Assembly (NCBI GenBank): GCA_006352455.1
Contig: VANL01000087.1
Location: 1-64,000, forward strand
Length of the DNA: 64,000 nt
Direction: 5' to 3'
DNA from: Brachionus sp. 'Tiscar'
Lineage: Eukaryota; Rotifera; Eurotatoria; Ploima; Brachionidae
The position numbers were made by a program, and so were the translations under genes. The notes under the pieces were generated by a model. It had not been told where the DNA came from, searched no databases, and worked only from the letters and a program-made list of their open reading frames with translations. Below, in pieces: positions 1 to 10,380 of this stretch. Numbering within the stretch: the first letter of the stretch is position 1; each line of letters starts with the position of its first letter.

Positions 1-29
1 ATTAAATAAATGAAGTGTTAATCAGTCGA

Positions 30-655
30 CTACGATAAGGGCACTAGCCTGTTGATTAACCTTGAAATTAAAAAAAAAAAAAAAACAAATGTTTTGAACA
101 GCTTGCTCAAAATAAAAGCGACTTTTGAAACGAGCGTCCTTTTCATGAGCCCAAGCATGGAATCGACAGCTGATTTATCCACTTGTGTTTTATAACATTG
201 ATTTTTTCTAATGAAAACTCCAAGATCCTTCTCAAGAGATGTCAACGCTCAGGTTTTTCTTCCTAAATGCATAACTTAAGATTTATCCATATCCAGTTTT
301 TATTAGCCATAACTCACACCACTCAACGACTGATTCGATGTCGCGCTGCAGCCGGATACTACCCATTTCATTTATTAGCTCGGCAATTATTTTACAGTCA
401 AGAAAATCAAGGACAGAGCCCTGCGGAACCCAACTCTCAACCTTCTTTCTTGCAATTAATGACTTCAAATTTCGAGTAATCTAAGGGGGGCTCGTTTTAT
501 ATAGTTTAATACAGGGCTTTACTGGTAAAAAACTTAAACATATCTAGTTATTTCTGTTTTGAGTCTTTCCCTATGGCCATACCGATGTGGAATACGTAGT
601 TTAAGCGAGCTTAGGTTCAAAAGATCACAGCGCTTTTCGTAGTCAAGATTTTTTC
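30..655 (-). mobile_element. Degenerate non-LTR retrotransposon (LINE, CR1/jockey-like RT) fragments, scrambled order
   Basis: Minus-strand translation gives three blocks typical of the C-terminal half of LINE reverse transcriptase. Positions about 655-530 encode NLDYEKRCDLLNLSSLKLR and a following RERLKTEITRY-like stretch. Positions 468-283 contain VPQGSVL followed by DIESVVEWCELWL. Positions 245-30 contain EKDLGVFIRK and an LSKLFKTFV block. In an intact element the RNLDYEKR block lies after EKDLGV, but here it lies upstream of VPQGS, so two copies or a rearrangement are joined. Frameshifts and stops show it is dead. The antisense reading frames in this stretch are shadows. Confidence 0.75.
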
Positions 656-1012
656 AAATTTGTGGCTCTGTATTGAATTTTCTCAAGTGTATTTTTATCT
701 TGTTTTGTGTATGGACTCCAAGAAGATACCACGAATTAAATATGTGGTATCGAACATTTTTTTAGCATTTAAAAATTTTTTTTTTTGTTTTTTTTTCACT
801 TTATGTGAACAAAAACTAAAAATATTAAATTTAGAACTAAAATCGGTCAAAAATTTTATTAATGAAAAAAAGTTTTAATTTATATTTTATTGATCAAAAA
901 TTTTTCAATAAAAGAAAAAAATTTAAGTCATGAAATAATAAATGGTATGCTTTAGTTCAGTTAAAAATTACAACTTATTTACTAGAGCAGAGCAAAGTAC
1001 CACAAAAGTGAT

Positions 1013-1525
1013 TTAATGGAGATCTTTGTCGAAAATGAATTCGCCCAAGCCAGGTCCAGCGCGCTTAAGTTTGGTGATCATTTCGCTTAGCTGCTTGATT
1101 GATTCAACCTGTTCATCTAAAAATTCACCCTCGATAAAATCGCTCAAATGTGCATCATTATTAGTTGATGCAATTTGATGCAGATCCAACAAAGATTGAT
1201 TAACCTTCTTCTCAAGCTCCAAAGCGGTTTCTAGAGCCTCCAATCCAGTTCCCCATTCATCCTTTTCGGGCTTAGCTATCTCCCTCAAGACAACCCTACC
1301 ACCTCGTTTATTTTGGTACTTCATCAACTTTTCTGCATGTTCTCTCTCTTCTTCTGATGATTTTTTGAAAAACTTATGAAATCCATGCAATGCAACATCA
1401 TCTCGGTCAAAGTAAAATGCCATTGATTGATACACATAGCTAGCCGTCAGTTCGATATTTATCTGACGATTAAGGCCTGCTTCTGATTCTTGATGAAAAT
1501 TTTGTCTAACTTTGCTTAAACTCAT
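1013..1525 (-). CDS. FTH1: Ferritin, heavy-chain type, cytosolic (170 aa)
   Basis: This encodes an iron-storage ferritin subunit that assembles into 24-mer cages and oxidises Fe(II). A single exon encodes 170 residues, close to the usual length, with the family opening VRQNFHQESEAGLNRQINIE. Residues at ferroxidase-centre positions are present: E25, Y32, E60 and H63 (the EEREHAEKL motif), plus the EKKVNQSL and DEQVESIK helices. There is no N-terminal signal sequence, so it should be cytosolic rather than the secreted insect type. The leader is short: a pyrimidine-rich acceptor ends at 1573, the leader runs 1572-1526, and it holds an IRE. AATAAA signals on the minus strand lie near 891-886 and 860-855. 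Identification is firm; paralogue assignment is by similarity to animal heavy chains from memory. Confidence 0.96.
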   Translation of the reverse strand: MSLSKVRQNFHQESEAGLNRQINIELTASYVYQSMAFYFDRDDVALHGFHKFFKKSSEEEREHAEKLMKYQNKRGGRVVLREIAKPEKDEWGTGLEALETALELEKKVNQSLLDLHQIASTNNDAHLSDFIEGEFLDEQVESIKQLSEMITKLKRAGPGLGEFIFDKDLH

Positions 1526-1540
1526 TTTTAATGCGTGTTG

Positions 1541-1567
1541 GTTTGAACAGTCACTGCTGATGCAAAC
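1541..1567 (-). promoter_or_regulatory. Iron-responsive element in the ferritin 5' leader
   Basis: Read on the minus strand: lower stem GTTTG (1567-1563), unpaired C (1562), upper stem ATCAG (1561-1557), loop CAGTGA (1556-1551), then CTGTT (1550-1546) and CAAAC (1545-1541). The lower stem pairs perfectly over 5 bp. The upper stem pairs 4 of 5, with one U-U mismatch. The C bulge five nucleotides before a CAGUGN loop is the canonical IRE layout. The element ends 15 nt before the ferritin start codon, where IRP binding would block translation when iron is low. Confidence 0.85.
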
Positions 1568-1573
1568 TTAATC

Positions 1574-3412
1574 TGGAAAAAAAATTACAAACTTATGATT
1601 TAAAATCGTGATCAAATAAAGAAAACTATATATAGTAAGAAAAAACTAATAGAAATGGCTTGATCTTTTTAAATTAAAATATTTTCATTTTAAATTATAA
1701 TTTAAACTATGCATTATTAAAATAAATTATTGCTGATATATGTGTAAATACGGCCAGGTTTTTTTTGATTATAGCATTAGTCTCATGCCTTGAAAACATC
1801 CAGATTTCTTATTCATGGTATCTTATCGCTAAATTAATTTTTTAAAGATGTATGGCTTGAAATTTTTTTTTTTAATTTTGTTATTTTAAAACTGAGAAAA
1901 AGTTAAGTATCTGAAGAAAAAATGACACTAGACTCAAAATTAATTAAAAAATTGGTTCTAAAGCAGATGAATTAAAAGAGCCTTATAACTCAAAACTTTA
2001 ATAAAGCTAAATATCTCTCATATGAGACCCAAAACCAAAATCTTAACAAAGTTTTAATGGAATCGATTTTAGAATTTCAAAAACAAACAGAACAATAATT
2101 TTTTCTTTTCTGATAAATAAAAAATTTACTAAAATAAAAAATATATTTCAAAAAAATATTTTCTTATACTCTTTTTAGTTAAAATATATTTTCTGATGCA
2201 AATAAAAGACAAAAAGAAAAACGTATATTAATAGATTTAATAAATTGATTATTGATTTTGTTTACCTAAAAAAAAAAATTAGTAAAGCTTTTATTTTAAA
2301 TAAAAAAGGCAAAACAAAGTATTTTTTTTTAGATATATTTTATTTTAGTAAATTTTTATTTATTAAGAAAGAAAGAATATATGTTCTTTTTGTTTATGAA
2401 ATTCACAATACCTATTTTAAGAGCAGAAAAAGTTTAAAAGTGAAATTAGTAATTTGTTTTATTAAATTAAAAATTAGTTTGTTAAAACTTAGACTATAAA
2501 ATAAAATTATTTGTTTCAACAACAAAAAATAAAATATATTTTTATGCTTTTAGGAGAAAGACTTAACAACATCTCTGTCGTTATAAATGAATTTGTAAAC
2601 TAGCTAGACTATAAGCCTTAGATAAGAATGAATTAATTTTTAACAAGTGCGCAAATGTTTTAAATTCGCAATTTCACTGCATTTTTAATTTTAAATTTAA
2701 AATGCTAAAAAAAAAATTATTTAAAATGCAATGCACCCTGTTAATTAATTTTTGAATGTAACTTCGATTAGGCACATGATAATTCATTATTTTATATATG
2801 TTAAATAGCTGTTTTTAAAAGTCTTAAATTTAAGTCCAAGTCTGAACTTTAAGTTATTTTTTAATTTTTTATGTCCAAGAGAAGACAAATCCGGACCAGA
2901 ACTTTAATTAAAGTAATTTTGATTTGAACTAGGTTGCCACAATAGCTACCTGAAACGGAACGGTATTCCATCAGGATTTTTTACCGTTTCGGGGAGTTAC
3001 TTGGACTTGACTTGAGACTTTTAAAAAACTCTGATTATTTGTCATCTACTTTTTACAAAAAATGATCAAAAATTTCAAAATCAAAAGCCATTTAATTTGG
3101 TTTCATAAATTTTAAATCCAAAAAACTGATAAATATGCATTTACATCATACTTAAATAATTCTGTACGGGCAAAAAAATAAAAATATAGATTGACTTTTT
3201 CATTGATCTTAAAATTTAAAATAATTTAATTAGTCAATATCAGTAGAATATTTTTTTGATGTAGAAAAGTTTTCCAAATTTAATTTTTCTTCTTTTTTTC
3301 AAGTCAATTAAAATTTAATAATCCAATTTATTGCAGCACAAAAATTCGACTAGAAAAAAAATTCTATAATAAATTTAATAAACACAATAGTTAAATATTT
3401 AATAAAAATTGA
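1574..3412. other. Intergenic, no gene seen (contains one MITE-like element)
   Basis: This is AT-rich sequence with homopolymer runs. The 84-residue open frame at 2245-2499 is almost only K, F, I and L and looks like chance. The only structured part is the MITE-like element at 2806-3033. Confidence 0.6.
2806..3033. mobile_element. Degenerate hAT-like MITE (CAGAGTT / AAGTC family)
   Basis: The right end reads GACTTTTAAAAAACTCTG and the left end TAGCTGTTTTTAAAAGTC, an imperfect inverted terminal repeat. The arms carry repeated AAGTC/GACTT motifs, as in the better copy at 18050-18309. No matching target duplication was found (left flank ATGTTAAA, right flank ATTATTTG), so the copy is old or the left border is misplaced. 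A small inner inverted repeat (TGAAACGG ... CCGTTTCGG) lies near 2951-2995. Confidence 0.5.
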
Positions 3413-4076
3413 CTAATAATCATATGGAGATAAAAGTTCTAGAAGCTTTTTGTTATTCAAGCAACTACGAATGAATTCTTCTTTATTAAGCTTGCAGTCT
3501 CCATTGGCATCAATATTATTGAAAATATCTCTCACACATTGCTTTGGTGGATACTCTTTCTTATTTTTGCCTCGAAATGCGTAAATTGACTCGACGCCTC
3601 GCAAAAATTCTCTGTCGTTTATGTAGCCATTTTTATCTCGATCCTTTAAAAAATAACTTCAAACAATGATTTATTTAACATTTAATTTTAGGACTTACAT
3701 AAAAAAGGAACACAAATTCAAGCTTTTTGCGTACTTCACCTTTTGAAGTGGCCGCATAAGCAATCAAAAACTCAGAGAAGTCCAAAAATCCATCTGAATT
3801 TTTATCGAAACTTGTAAAAAGATAGTCAATTATTTTGTACAAATTGCTATCTTCCAATTTTCCTCTAAGTGATTTGTAAAATTTATAAAATTGTTTACGA
3901 TCCTTAATTATCTAACTTTATTGACCTGAAGATTATTTAATTAATTTTTTGCTTACCATTTTTCCTTTTGGACAAAAGAGAAGAAATTCTTTATACCAAC
4001 TTTTGATCACCATATCTTCAATTCCGCTTTCTTCGATAATATTTTTAAGATCCTCTTCAGTCAGCATCAAAGACAT
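3413..4076 (-). CDS. Neuronal calcium sensor-like EF-hand protein, copy A (184 aa, 3 exons)
   Basis: Exons are 4076-3957, 3902-3699 and 3643-3413. Introns are 54 and 55 bp with GT..AG ends and both in phase 0. The 184-residue product has the neuronal calcium sensor layout: SWYKEF, a degenerate first EF-hand (FCPKG, no Ca2+ ligands), then canonical loops DKNSDGFLDFSE, DRDKNGYINDRE and DANGDCKLNKEE. Such proteins sense cytosolic Ca2+ and regulate kinases, channels or exocytosis. The N-terminus reads MSLMLTEEDL, so the MG start needed for N-myristoylation is absent, and no in-frame upstream MG was seen. A similar gene lies 5.7 kb away at 9729-10380. Subfamily (frequenin, hippocalcin or visinin type) could not be decided. 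Confidence 0.88.
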
Positions 4077-4485
4077 TATTTTTTCTGTTGTCTTTACCAA
4101 ATAAAAAATCAATTTTTCAAAATATTTTCAAAAATATGAGATTCTAATTTTTAATAACCTTAAGTCCTACTCAATTTCACTAAATTATTCTTATGTCATT
4201 AAATATTTTATTTATTAACGAAATTTGCTTCCTTAATCTCAAGGGCGGCTCATGTAGAAAATTAAAATTATTATGTTTAGAATTCTAAAAAAATCTTAAG
4301 ATAATATTCAATATAAATAATGTAAACAATCATTTTGAGAAAATCAATATGAAAATATTATTAATTTTAACATATTGTCTTAAAATAGTTAATTTTTAAA
4401 TTTTTTTTTTAAATCAGTTACTAAATCAAAATAAAAAAAATTATTTTAATTTTAAAATAGAATAAAAACTTAAATTACCATTTAA

Positions 4486-4645
4486 TTCAGCTAACAAAAT
4501 TAACAATTTCATAAAATTAGACAAAGGAATATTTTTAAAATAAGCTTATTAGAACTGACAAATTGGCTTCCGATAAGTAATCCTACACAATAATTATCGA
4601 AAATGAATATGAAGCTTTTGCAGATGATCTAAAAATTATATCGGT
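4486..4645 (+). repeat. 160-bp direct repeat, copy 1
   Basis: This matches 4972-5131 with only a few substitutions (for example GCTAACAA against GCTAATAA, and CTACACAA against CTATACGA). Both copies end with the RT FADDLKII coding stretch and diverge after TATATCGGT. Confidence 0.85.
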
Positions 4646-4654
4646 AAAGTTACA

Positions 4655-4745
4655 GGGAGAGTTGATACCCGAAAAACATTTGAGGGGGTATTTGATACCT
4701 AAAAAAAATTAAAGGGGAAGTTGATACCCGAAAAAAAGGTGAAGG
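4655..4745 (+). repeat. Short tandem repeat with GGGG / GTTGATACCCG core
   Basis: Three units of about 30 bp share the core (A)GTTGATACCCGAAAAA preceded by a run of four or five G. The middle unit varies (TTTGATACCT). It lies between the two 160-bp repeats, and the G runs stand out in this AT-rich DNA. Confidence 0.6.
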
Positions 4746-4971
4746 GGCAGTTTTATTGACGATACAAAGGCTTAAGCTTAGTAATAGAGAACGGGAATTA
4801 ACTCAATATTTGTTAGCTCTATACCATCCGTATAAAAGACATTTTATTATATAATTAAAAGGATAAAAACAGCCTGTTTGAGAGTCAAATCGGGCGAAGC
4901 GCTAGGACTTGCATAAAATCTACAAGATTTTAGTCCTACTAAATTAGAGAGAGTGAGTCAGACATAGCTAG

Positions 4972-5131
4972 TTCAGCTAATAAAATTAACAATTTCATAA
5001 AATTAGACCAAGGAAAATTTTTAAAATAAGCTTATTAGAACTGACAAATTGGCTTCCGATAAGTAATCCTATACGATAATTATCGAAAATGAATATGAAG
5101 CTTTTGCAGATGATCTAAAAATTATATCGGT
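4972..5131 (+). repeat. 160-bp direct repeat, copy 2
   Basis: This is the second copy of 4486-4645. It continues into the rest of the LINE RT sequence, so it is the copy in original context. Confidence 0.85.
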
Positions 5132-6299
5132 TTTTCTTAAGTCTGGAGTTTTAGCTCCATACTTAGACTAAAATCGGATTTAGACAACATATGTAGATGG
5201 TCAAAGTACTGGTATACTTCATTATTGTACTGGTATACTTCACTATTGATCCAAAACAAAAAAAGTTTTTTTTGAGAAAGAGACTTAGGTGTTTATATTC
5301 AAAGTAACTTAAAATGGGATTCTCAAATCAAAATTGCGACCGCAAGAGTGAAATGATCCACAGTATTTCAAATTTCCAACAAAAAAAATATTTAAGCTAC
5401 TATACTGTTCAGCAGCTTATGGTGCTCTTACTTAGAAAAAGATATAAATGAGATCGAAAAAGTGCAGCGTAAATTTTACCAAGTTTTAATAACAAGAAGG
5501 ATACGTAAAGATCTAATCCAAGTTTTCAAACTAGTCAAAAATATGGATATTGTGAATTTCATAAAAGGTATAAACTACAGCTTAAACAGTAGATCTTACA
5601 GTAAAAGGTATAATCTTAGAAGTTGCAAGGAAAGACATAAAAACCGAACCCTTTTTGATGTATTTCTCAAAAATTGAGTTGATCAAGTTTTTTGTTTACG
5701 ATGATACTAACATTGTAGCCACTTATCTACTCAATTCATAATTTTCAGAGAATTTTTCAAGGCCCATAAATACTAAACTTGCATATTAAGCTCCTTTTAT
5801 CCTAATTAGGACAAATTGATGATCAATTCAAATAGTTCTATTTTAAAAACTCCTATTAATTTTTGGTTAAAAAAAAATGAAATCTAAATATAACATGTAG
5901 ATATTTTAAATATGATAAAAGTGTTTGTTTTGAACACAAATGATATAATACTTAAAATTAGCTTTTTAGAACGTCACTTTAATTCCACCGAAAAATTGGA
6001 AATTTAAATCTTTAAAAATGACATGTTTAAATGAGGGCTATGGCCACTAGGAAAAATCTTAAAATTATTTTAAAAAATTAAATACTCAACCTTTAATATA
6101 GTATAATAATTTAATTAAATATGCCTATAAAGGAAAATTATAATATACTAAAAGTGTACATGAAACAAATCATTTTGACAATACCATTAATTCCACTAAT
6201 CAATAATATTAATTGATCAATAAAATCTTGTTGAATGATTGAATTAAAAGTTTTCTTTCATTATCTTGGAAAAGCTGTGAATTTCTTTGAGTTGATCTT

Positions 6300-6680
6300 A
6301 TATTTTTCCTTATTCACTCCTAGTGGAGCATAGGAGTGAATATATTCATGTTACAGCTGGTCATCAAACTAAAGTTTGCGTTAGAAGTATCATTTGTTCG
6401 GATTTCGTCCTTCTGTATTGTTCAGCGTTGGAAACTATTTCATATTAGTATACGGATAATTCTATTTAGCTTGAAAGGTGTCCAGTTTCATCTTTTTAGA
6501 CTCAGAGATCCTCTAAAATTCTTCTTCTTCTAAATTTAACACCCAATCATCTGCAAAGTCCAAGTCAAGTTTTGTTGATGGACTCCACTGTATACCCCTT
6601 GTGAAGAAAGTTGTTTTCTTCATGTCATATTCAATCAGTATTAGGAATAGAGCAGGAGATTTCAGATTACCTTAAAGCTC
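6300..6680 (-). mobile_element. LINE fragment (RT FADD region, a second LINE family)
   Basis: The minus-strand frame from about 6660 reads YDMKKTTFFTRGIQW, then KLDLDFADDWVLN, the conserved GIQW...LDFADD layout around the RT active site. The frame then decays. A perfect 11-bp hairpin at 6311-6342 lies at its low-coordinate end. The 65-residue plus-strand frame here is a shadow. Confidence 0.65.
6311..6342. repeat. Perfect 11-bp hairpin with 10-nt loop
   Basis: Arms TATTCACTCCT (6311-6321) and AGGAGTGAATA (6332-6342) pair perfectly around the loop AGTGGAGCAT. A related string, CTCCTTGTGGAGCATATGG, occurs near 22499, which suggests part of a repeat family. Confidence 0.6.
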
Positions 6681-7299
6681 TAAGATTTTTTTATTTTTTT
6701 TCCTAGAATGAGTTCGAATTAAAATATCTTCCGATCCAAGCCATAGGATCTTAGGATGGTCTACAAGGCTTCACTAAGTCAAAGTCAAAGTTAAGTTAAG
6801 TCAGTTTTAATTTAAGTCATTTAGAATGACTTTCAATGATTTTCAATTTTATCTAGAAGAAAATTAAAAGATAAAACATTTAAATGATGACTAGTTCAAA
6901 TCTTCTAACCAAGGCTTCCTCATTTAAAATTTAGCCTATTCTTTAATTAGGTTTTAGTGAAGTCCATTCTAAAAGTATTTTTTAAATCCTGTTTGTTATT
7001 GAGCAAAAACTTCTCTATTTTAACTCAAAAATATACAAAAATTAAAATAGAGATCATCAGATGAGAAAAATAAAAACTAAATTAACTTAAAATGATTAAT
7101 TTAAGGTAGTAATCTTCCATAAATGGTACCATGGTCTTTTTAGAAGCTAACAAAAATAGTGACAATTATCTGATTGAAATATTATAAAATTGAAATTGTG
7201 GAAAGTCTTGTTAGCGGTTTATCCCATCACTGCATATCCCTTTTCTCAACATTTAATTTGGTAGAAAACAAAAAAAGAACTATAGTACTGACTTCGATA

Positions 7300-7440
7300 G
7301 AAGCTAAATAGCAGGAAAGCACCGGATATTGATGCCGTTTCGGCAAACATTTTGAAAGCTTTTGTATCCATTATAAAGACTATTCAGAAAGATGTGATAG
7401 AAATCGTACTAGAATACTATTTTAAGTGTTTTATAGTAAA
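7300..7440 (+). mobile_element. LINE fragment (RT N-terminal block)
   Basis: The plus-strand frame reads RKAPDIDAVSANILKAF and then DVIEIVLEYYFK. The GKAPGID-type motif marks the start of LINE reverse-transcriptase domains. The fragment is short and ends in stops. Confidence 0.55.
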
Positions 7441-7444
7441 GCAA

Positions 7445-9728
7445 GCAAAAGATGTTTTCCATAGGGTAAGTCTGACTAGAATTAAATAAGCATGGTGAAC
7501 TCTGAAAAGAACAAGCAGTAGATGATCTACAAATGCTGATAAGGCTTGATTAGGTGATTAGTTAAAATTTCTAGTAAATTTTCGTCAAGATTTGGATTAG
7601 CTAAATTAAAAATTTTATCAAATTGTTTTTATTAGTTTTAAAAATTAACTAATATAATCAAATTTAAAAAAAAATTGGTCTGGTCGACTATGTGAACAAT
7701 GTAGTTTATTATAATTATGTTCACCAAATATGTGATCAAAGCTATATATTTTATTTTGCACATAAAATTTTAAATGTTCACCACTTAATAAAAAGAAAGA
7801 CTAATTTATTTTAACCACACCATGTGATAAATATATTAAGAGCTTGAAACTATAAAATATTAATAATTTAACCATAATTGAAAACTATTGCACCGTGTAC
7901 TTTTTATAAAAAAATAAAATAAATTTAAAAGGAAGAAGAAATGCTACTCAAAAGGTTAGTAACCCTATGGCTATACCATAAAGTAGCAACTTCGGAAATT
8001 ATTAATTCAAAAGAAACAGTAAATTTTGTTAATAAAGCTTTAAGCCTACACATTAAGCCTATACTATGTGAAATGTGTGGCGAATTAATGAAAAATTCCA
8101 GAGGCATAAAACTTAGCATTTAAAAAAACATAAAAACTGAATCTTTTATTCTAATCTGACAAGCTTTGAATGAAAGCTTATATTTAATATGAAATACTCA
8201 TCACTATTCCTTTGCGTTTTAATATTAGAATAGAAAAAAAATAACTTTTTTTTCAAAAGTTTATTAATTATTTGAATAATTTGCTTTTAAATTCTCTACA
8301 TTACGAACTCTTTTAGTAAAAGAACAAACTGACTTTTTTAACTCGTCTGTAAATAAAAGCTTAGCTTGTTAGCTTTAATATAAGTATATTAACTTAAACT
8401 TTGAATTTAATAATTTTAAAAAAAATTTGACCTAAAGAGTACCATATTTTTTTCATAAAATAGGATATAAAAAATAGTGAAGAAAATAATTAACTTTAAA
8501 AATATTTATTTTTTTATAAAAGTGAATCAAATTTAAAAAGGTGTTTTAAATTTGGTATAAATATCTTGTTCCGTTCAAAAGTTATACGACCAAAATCAAA
8601 AATATACCAAATTTTTCTTTTTTAAAATAAGGTTAAAATTTAAGGGATTTTTGACTATATCTTTTGAACCAAGTGTAATATAAAATAAAAGATCTATATA
8701 TCATTTTGATCCTTGTTTTATTATCTATCAAATAATATATAATACTTGAGTTTCAAACGTTTTATTGATTAAAAATTATTGATTTGAGAATTAAATCTAA
8801 TTGTACAATAATTGTTATTAAAATATAAAGTAAGAAACTTGTTAAAATAATACCAATAACTAAAAGAACATTGAGATTATTTAGGTGGGGTCAAGATTAT
8901 GCTGTTTATTTCCGGTACAAACAAAGCAGATATATGATACATAGTGTTTTGTAATCATGAAAGTCAATTGTGATATTTTTTTGATTTTTTGAATAAAAAA
9001 TAATATCAGGTTTTTGAATTTTGAGAAAATTAGACCCTTAATTCAAATTTTGAATTAAAAAAGTCATCAAGTCAAGTCAATAAATTTGGCAAGATTATAC
9101 CTGAATGTTCCTAAAAATGAAAGCATGAATGTTGCACCATGTTGCATTTACAAAAGTTGCTTTTGAGCATTAGGGAAAATTTTCTAAGAATTTAAAATTT
9201 TGTTTTGTTCTTTTTTACTAAATTTCACAAACTCTTCGTTATTTATTTAAAATTTTTAATTATTTTTTTCAATAATTGTTGTAATACATATTCAAAAATT
9301 GTCAATAATTCATGAGTTGCCAACAAAAATATTTGATGATCCACCTAATGGATTCAGCAGTAAAATATTTCTTTATTGATTTTAAAAATTTATTTTTAAA
9401 AAATTAAGAAAAAAAATAGAACAATAATTCGATTATATTAGATACACAATATTTAAAATTTTAAAAATTGAATTTATCTAAACAATGGGAAAATATTTGA
9501 TGCTTAATTATCATATCTAACTCGATAAAAAACTTAAAAAAAATTAAATCATATTCCAATATTTAGATCAAGGAAGACATTTTTTTTCTTATATGATGAA
9601 TCCACTACTAATTTATACCAATATGATATTTTGTACCAGAAAAAAAAATTTTAAAAAAATCCATATTCTTCACATTTCAAATGGAGAAATTAAATCCTTA
9701 ATAAATTAATTTTTTAAATTAATTTTTC
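7445..9728. other. Intergenic, no gene recognised
   Basis: This is AT-rich sequence. Overlapping 60-64 residue frames on both strands at 7925-8123 are mutually antisense and match no family I know. Imperfect inverted strings around 8545-8690 (TTTGGTATA ... TATACCAAA, and GTTCAAAAG ... CTTTTGAAC) may be an old MITE. Confidence 0.45.
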
Positions 9729-10380
9729 TCATGTTAAAATATTAAATACCAATATGTGCTTGTTGCTCATGCATCCCTCAATAAATTCATCTCTGCTTAA
9801 GCGTCTATCACCATTTTCATCTATGCGCCTAAATATGTCTTGAACACATTTGACCGGTGGGTACTCTTTTTTACTTTTACCTTTGAACTCGTACATGGCT
9901 TCGATTACTTTAAGAAAGTCACGATCATTTATGATTCCATCTTTGTCATTATCCTTAAAAAATGATAAATATTGCTGTCTTTAAATCTAATCTGGCTTAC
10001 ATAGAACATGAAAACGAATTCAAGTCGTTTTCGGCAATCATTATTTGATGTAGACGAGTAAGCAATTATAAACTCGGAAAAGTCCAAATAGCCATTTGAA
10101 TCAATGTCAAAACACGAAAACACATAATCTGTTATTTTATGTAGATTTTCTGTATTTCCTCGGAGCATTTTGTAAAATTTGTAGAAATTTTTTTTGTTCA
10201 TCCGACCTGATGGCGAAACTTGCAAAAATTCTGAAAAATATTTAATTTAAAACTTAGCCGAAATTCAAATTAAAAGAATGATTTACCCTTGTACCAGGAT
10301 TTGAGTATGTCCGGATCGAGACCTGTCTTTTCCGAGATTTCGGTCAGTTCGGCCTGAGTTATTTCTTTCTTTTTGCTCAT
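9729..10380 (-). CDS. Neuronal calcium sensor-like EF-hand protein, copy B (182 aa, 3 exons)
   Basis: Exons are 10380-10287, 10230-10001 and 9953-9729. Introns are 56 bp (phase 1) and 47 bp (phase 0). The 182-residue protein has SWYKEF, a dead first EF-hand (QVSPSG), and three loops: DIDSNGYLDFSE, DNDKDGIINDRD and DENGDRRLSRDE. The third hand ends in D rather than E at position 12, which usually changes Ca2+/Mg2+ preference. It is paralogous to the gene at 3413-4076. The second intron falls at the same place (after FVFMFY / FVFLFY), but the first intron sits 11 residues earlier and in another phase. It starts MSKKKEI, so again there is no myristoylation glycine. It is probably a Ca2+ sensor; subfamily is undecided. 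Confidence 0.88.

Larger units (their letters stand above)
4486..5680 (+). mobile_element. Degenerate LINE with reverse-transcriptase remnants (plus strand)
   Basis: Plus-strand translation gives AFADDLKII (the RT catalytic FADD box) in two copies, at about 4612-4642 and 5098-5128. It is followed by LDNICRWSKYW, and near 5450-5680 by EIEKVQRKF, DLIQVFKLVKNMDI and RSYSKRYNLRSCKERHKNR, all typical of the LINE RT C-terminus. Stops and frameshifts are frequent. The 71-residue open frame at 5462-5677 is only the last preserved piece. Confidence 0.75.

Noticed and set aside
2245..2499. 84-residue plus-strand frame
   Set aside because: Composed almost only of K, F, I, L and N in AT-rich DNA; no acceptor, domain or homologue.
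7925..8123. Mutually antisense 60-64 residue frames
   Set aside because: Neither frame shows a domain or splice signal; at most an old transposon remnant.
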